A DNA stretch of 45,766 nucleotides from Bacteroidales bacterium. Lineage in GTDB: Bacteria; Bacteroidota; Bacteroidia; Bacteroidales; WCHB1-69. Position 1 is the first letter of the stretch. Each line of letters opens with the position of its first letter. Of this stretch, positions 43,301-45,766 are shown piece by piece. Under the pieces are notes generated by a model. The model did not search any database. It was not told the origin of the DNA and was given only the letters and a program-made list of their open reading frames with translations. The DNA lies in NCBI GenBank assembly GCA_017395245.1, contig JAFPVR010000085.1, forward strand, positions 1 to 45,766, read 5' to 3'. The translations under genes were made by a program, and so were the position numbers.

Positions 43301-45597
43301 ACGGTCGGAGAGACCCAACTCACGGTGGCATGTCCGCCCACAATGTCGCCGACTTGCAAATAGGAGACCACGTCGCAGTCGGGCTGCCACACATGCACGT
43401 TGGTGATAATCGCGGCCGGTTGCACATCGTTGTAAACACTGTAGTCGTTGCGCCACACGAACACTATCTGCGCCTCGCCGTTCGGGGTCGGGTTGGGCAT
43501 CTCCGCGCTGATATGCAATACGCTGTCCTGCGTCAGGTTCAGTTTATAAGGGTAATAAGCCTCGCCCGTCAAACTCAAATAATCTTGGAAGTTCATCGCA
43601 TACGTCTTGGCCGTATCATTGGCATACGGAGCTTCGTTTTCGGAAGAGGAATACTCCACGGAGGCGGGAGCAAAGAAAACCTTCAGATAATCCGAGGGCC
43701 TGTAATTCATGGTGTTTCCGCCACACAACACGTCAAACTCGATGTTCACCGTCGAGATGTCACTCATGCTGAACTTTTTGGAAGCCAAGACAGTGGTGTA
43801 ATTGTGGTCAAGGCTATATCCGGGGGAGACGCTGTCGCTGGTCACGAACAGTGCGCTGGTCATCAGATCATACCATCCGACTGGAACACCCATCATCCAA
43901 CGGTTGAGGCATGTGCCGTTGTCGAGCTGCCATCCACGGTCGGCCGTGTCCGAGAAATTGGTGAAATACGGCAGGTTGACCGCCACAACAGGCGAGATGA
44001 AAGTGCAGGAGACCCATTGTTCCAGGTCACAATTTGGTGACACCTGCACTTCGTAGTTGGTAAGCGAGGCCATAGGCTCAATAATCGCCGTACCGCCCAA
44101 ATCTTCGATGAGATGCCAGGTCGTGTCCGGAAGGGTACGATAGCGCACCTCGTAAGGCATATTGGCTCCCGCGATCCATTGGACGAAGGCGGTGTCCGCG
44201 TTGAAGCCGGAAATGACCAAGTCGGTTGCCGGCGGACAGTCCGTGCCGTCATAGACGTAGATGTCATCCAAGGAGATACGGGCAAGTTGCTGGTTTTCAT
44301 GCTGTATGGAGAAGAAACCGAGTTGCAAAGAGACGGAATGCGAAGGAATCGCCAAGGAATCCGTTTTCCAAATGTTGTTTCCAGTCGGGGTGAAGAAAGT
44401 TCCCAAATAATGCCAGTCATCCGCCTCATACTCACGGTAATACAAAGCCAAATCTTTATGTTCCCCGTTGTACTCGTTCTGCATCCGGGAAAATTTCAGA
44501 TACGGATTGCTCAATACTGAGACATCAATTACCGGCGATATGGCCCACGAAGTATCCACATATCCGGAAATTTGCCCGCTGGAATAGGAAGCGAAATTCG
44601 TTGTGTAGATGGAATTTGAAAGCAAATTGAAGCCCGGACCAAGCGTCCAGCAGTGCTGATTTAAAGCAAAGTGTTCCTCAAACGGGGCAATGTACGTGCC
44701 GCACCCCGTGATGAAGTGCGTGCCCAGGTCCATTGCGGACGTGTCTCCGTCGCAGATTTTCGCCATCCAGACAATATATTCCGTGTTGGGAACCAGTCCC
44801 GTAATGGTCGCCAAATTGCCACTAACAATCTCATTTATACTGTTTTGTGCAGTGCCATTTGCCGGCCTATAGATAATCAGGAATGTGTCGGTGTCGGTCC
44901 CCTGCCAGTTGAGGATGGCTTCCGCGCCGTCAACGGTTACCGTGAACTGCGGCGCGTCGCACGTGGAAGGTGTGATCGAAATGTTGTCGATAGCCGCCGG
45001 AACATTTCCGGCACTTGGATTGTGGTACCCCCATGTGTAGAGCTGCAGCGTCTTCAAACCGGAAACATTGTGCAGGGGGACACGAATGTGCCTCCAACCG
45101 GTGTCGCCAACGGCAAGTTCCAAATACTCAGTACTGTAGCTCGGTGCGCCGTCCGGCATCAGGTCCGTCGTGTCACGCAGGAAGACCTTCAATCCGCCAT
45201 AGATATACCCTCCGCTTTGGTATCCCGAGGCTTTCCAGTCGAGTTCCAGCTCATAGTTTTGAGGAACCGAGTCGAAGTCGATGATACGATCGGCATAATA
45301 GTGGCTCGACTCAATGTTCGCCCCGTATGTTTCAAGTATCGACGTATCGTTACTGATGTAGAGCGACTTGTCCGTCCCGCCCGCCATGGACGTGCCCGAA
45401 CCGATGGTGAAATGGTTCAGATACGAGGTATAGACGTTGCCGCTCCGGGTGAGGATCCAGCGAGCGTTCTCGGTCTGGTTGTTGAAGTCGCAGGAATACG
45501 GCACCGAGGCCGGGATCTGCTGCAGGCTGTCGATCTGCGCCTGCGCCGCTCCGCAGAGCAGCATTGCGATGATGATGATGGTGTAAAGTTTCTTCAT
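40375..45597 (-). CDS. Large secreted adhesin-like protein, T9SS substrate, paralogue 2
   Basis: This 1740-residue protein has the same plan as paralogue 1: a signal peptide ending LLCGAAQA, then IDSLQQIPASVPYSCDF, alternating jelly-roll (LKFSRMQNEYNGEHKDLALY) and fibronectin type III (TLAIAWTETGDAEQW) modules, a module with FVLSDSYGNGWDGGVMRV near residue 1370, and a T9SS sorting domain from VRVYPNPAGDF to PFVKK. The first residues and the last 150 or so are almost identical to paralogue 1, while the middle is clearly diverged. That implies an old tandem duplication with the ends kept alike. A perfect 28-bp palindrome (40473-40500) and a heptad tract (40562-40589) are read through in frame. 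Confidence 0.93.
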   Translation of the reverse strand: MKKLYTIIIIAMLLCGAAQAQIDSLQQIPASVPYSCDFNNQTENARWILTRSGNVYTSYLNHFTIGSGTSMAGGTDKSLYISNDTSILETYGANIESSHYYADRIIDFDSVPQNYELELDWKASGYQSGGYIYGGLKVFLRDTTDLMPDGAPSYSTEYLELAVGDTGWRHIRVPLHNVSGLKTLQLYTWGYHNPSAGNVPAAIDNISITPSTCDAPQFTVTVDGAEAILNWQGTDTDTFLIIYRPANGTAQNSINEIVSGNLATITGLVPNTEYIVWMAKICDGDTSAMDLGTHFITGCGTYIAPFEEHFALNQHCWTLGPGFNLLSNSIYTTNFASYSSGQISGYVDTSWAISPVIDVSVLSNPYLKFSRMQNEYNGEHKDLALYYREYEADDWHYLGTFFTPTGNNIWKTDSLAIPSHSVSLQLGFFSIQHENQQLARISLDDIYVYDGTDCPPATDLVISGFNADTAFVQWIAGANMPYEVRYRTLPDTTWHLIEDLGGTAIIEPMASLTNYEVQVSPNCDLEQWVSCTFISPVVAVNLPYFTNFSDTADRGWQLDNGTCLNRWMMGVPVGWYDLMTSALFVTSDSVSPGYSLDHNYTTVLASKKFSMSDISTVNIEFDVLCGGNTMNYRPSDYLKVFFAPASVEYSSSENEAPYANDTAKTYAMNFQDYLSLTGEAYYPYKLNLTQDSVLHISAEMPNPTPNGEAQIVFVWRNDYSVYNDVQPAAIITNVHVWQPDCDVVSYLQVGDIVGGHATVSWVSPTVSENFVVEYKPHNTDWNAALTSTIDTNFLILNNLTPETDYDVRVRVNCGSVLGFGNWRYTSFNTACSIVVTDSTPYVMDFNGTADCWNLAVNPNHAWNHSIYSSHINHSYHESTSMGDTCPVYSPLMDISAVTTPYLKLTHAQSTQILGVAYRTSSLNPWQHLVSYSGSSATDSLPLPVSGPYIQLAFYATNNSWGYVDIDYVSVYNGPSCEPLTNLTILDVTSNAAAISWEGSNENGFVVRYRDISDTIWTYLTTTDTMFVINNLQSSTTYSVQVSGNCNEPNWITTQLSTTLTAVSLPYYTDFAPTSDRGWRINNSSCINYWTMGEVDDANHINALFITNDGVSPHYDNTAVTVVTAEKLFDVSNVDTLLVEFDLRIAGEGSYDFIKLFVAPGSSEYPASTNPDYNNPVYAKNSYSTYAYNFSGYNAYSSYNSPGYFMSQTIGSGFVHISAFMPNPVANNPNSNQAKVVFLWKNDHMWGTQPGAIITNISVRNPTCGPVSQLAVSNVLSTSAYVSWTPGNGGETDWILEYKETSALTWNQLQVSGTPACTLNGLTPSTNYDVRVHADCGNDQSIPTNTTFTTMLCDYMCPYMFVLSDSYGNGWDGGVMRVISDGIVVANLQAVNHHLSNVTTYDTVWVDLCHNAFVELSWDGGSYTNQCGITLTGPDGTQMYQQIGLPFMVGDTTMFSFTADCQLALPVVVSDSASDITQTEAVLNGHIADYGDLPILEQGFEFYDGSYTLISASGDTMAAPVTGLSPATTYYYRAFATTPFDTVYGNDIAFTTLEPEVPPCPAPTNLHVTDSSTSTLAIAWTETGDAEQWNIQYRAGSGQMSSDVSYATSYLITDLQPNTEYQIQVQSVCGVQTSEWTPVVLGKTTHVDSTGIVDYDRYVRVYPNPAGDFINVQCTMNNVQGDGMSVEVVDVYGKVVRAVGVETLRATSLPIRINVSGLAAGVYFVRVATEEGVITKPFVKK
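40473..40500. repeat. 28-bp palindrome inside the T9SS sorting domain (paralogue 2)
   Basis: Identical to the palindrome at 9515-9542 (arms GTAGAGACG/CGTCTCTAC, core TTGCGCGCAA), but here in frame, encoding about VETLRATSLP between VVRAVG and IRINVS. Confidence 0.93.
40562..40589. repeat. 28-bp heptad tract inside the T9SS sorting domain (paralogue 2)
   Basis: TGTACAT, TGTTCAT, TGTACAT, TGTACAT, identical to 35050-35077; encodes NVQCTMNNVQ. Confidence 0.9.
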
Positions 45598-45626
45598 ATT
45601 GTTTGGGTTTTATGTTTCTTCATACG

Positions 45627-45702
45627 CACCACACTGCGGCTTCGCCTTGTGTGGTGTTAATTGCGCTTCGCGCGTGTTGCCTCTCCGAGGCTGCTTAAGG
45701 AA
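45627..45702 (-). repeat. GNA triple-hairpin element A, copy 6
   Basis: In gene sense: hairpin 1 GCCTC-GGA-GAGGC (45679-45691); hairpin 2 GCGC-GAA-GCGC (45663-45673); hairpin 3 CACCACAC/GTGTGGTG (45649-45656 with 45627-45634). It is placed 30 nt before the paralogue 2 start, in the same flanking sequence as copy 5. Confidence 0.9.
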
Positions 45703-45722
45703 GCTTCTTTCTCTTGGGCAGG

Positions 45723-45766
45723 CACCACACTGCGGCTTCGCCTTGTGTGGTGTTAATTGCGCTTCG
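45723..45766 (-). repeat. GNA triple-hairpin element A, copy 7 (cut by the window end)
   Basis: Hairpin 3 (GTGTGGTG 45745-45752 with CACCACAC 45723-45730) and the first half of hairpin 2 are present in the same orientation as copy 6. The rest lies outside the window. Confidence 0.85.

Overview
The window looks like a chromosomal segment of an uncultured Bacteroidales-type bacterium (phylum Bacteroidota), moderately GC-rich. Three things point there. Nearly every recognisable promoter is the Bacteroidota -7 box TAnnTTTG close to the start codon, with little Shine-Dalgarno. Several secreted proteins end in type IX secretion (T9SS) sorting domains of the YPNPA type. The sigma-54 activator-lptE pair, PorT-like barrel, DUF5692-like membrane protein and streptopain-type C10 protease are typical of the phylum. 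I see no rRNA, tRNA, CRISPR array, prophage or intact insertion sequence.

Layout. 74-5722: nadB, an orphan DNA methyltransferase diverging from it, a patatin/beta-barrel protein (type Vd autotransporter) and an anchored protein of unknown function. 5949-8012: a secreted C10 protease. 8349-11861: a redox cluster of iron alcohol dehydrogenase, an HdrB-like CCG protein and a short HdrA-like flavoprotein. 11951-15109: an esterase with LysM, a sigma-54 activator and lptE. 15223-18066: a DUF5692 membrane protein, a transferred-looking four-helix-bundle gene, a small membrane protein and a secreted unknown. 18228-22455: hypA, a 978-residue Fe-S/FAD oxidoreductase and hypB. 22542-29739: an Ig-like lipoprotein, a PorT-like barrel, a glycosyltransferase, a WG-repeat protein, murA and a PPi-type phosphofructokinase. 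30492-33459: a membrane unknown, a secreted unknown, biotin ligase and a YqiA-like esterase. 33528-45597: an AAA ATPase and two tandem paralogous T9SS adhesin-like giants of about 1735 residues each.

The most unusual content lies between the genes. (1) About 25 tandem tracts are built from at least a dozen unrelated words, nearly all of exactly 7 bp (or 14). They sit on gene ends, often donate the stop codon, and flip orientation between stop-side and start-side positions. (2) A three-hairpin element with GNA triloops occurs in seven copies. Its stems covary, its spacing is fixed, and it is always co-directional with the flanking genes. (3) A family of 28-bp palindromes has constant 9-bp arms and a changing self-complementary core. 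Several sit on stop codons, and two different ones sit at the same place inside the sorting domains of the two T9SS giants. Together these repeats touch or supply the 3' end of roughly 18 of 31 genes. That suggests a genome-wide system of repeat insertion or homogenisation at gene boundaries. Heptanucleotide repeats are known from heterocystous cyanobacteria (STRR sequences); I know of no description of this stop-codon-linked form in Bacteroidota, and could not search for one.
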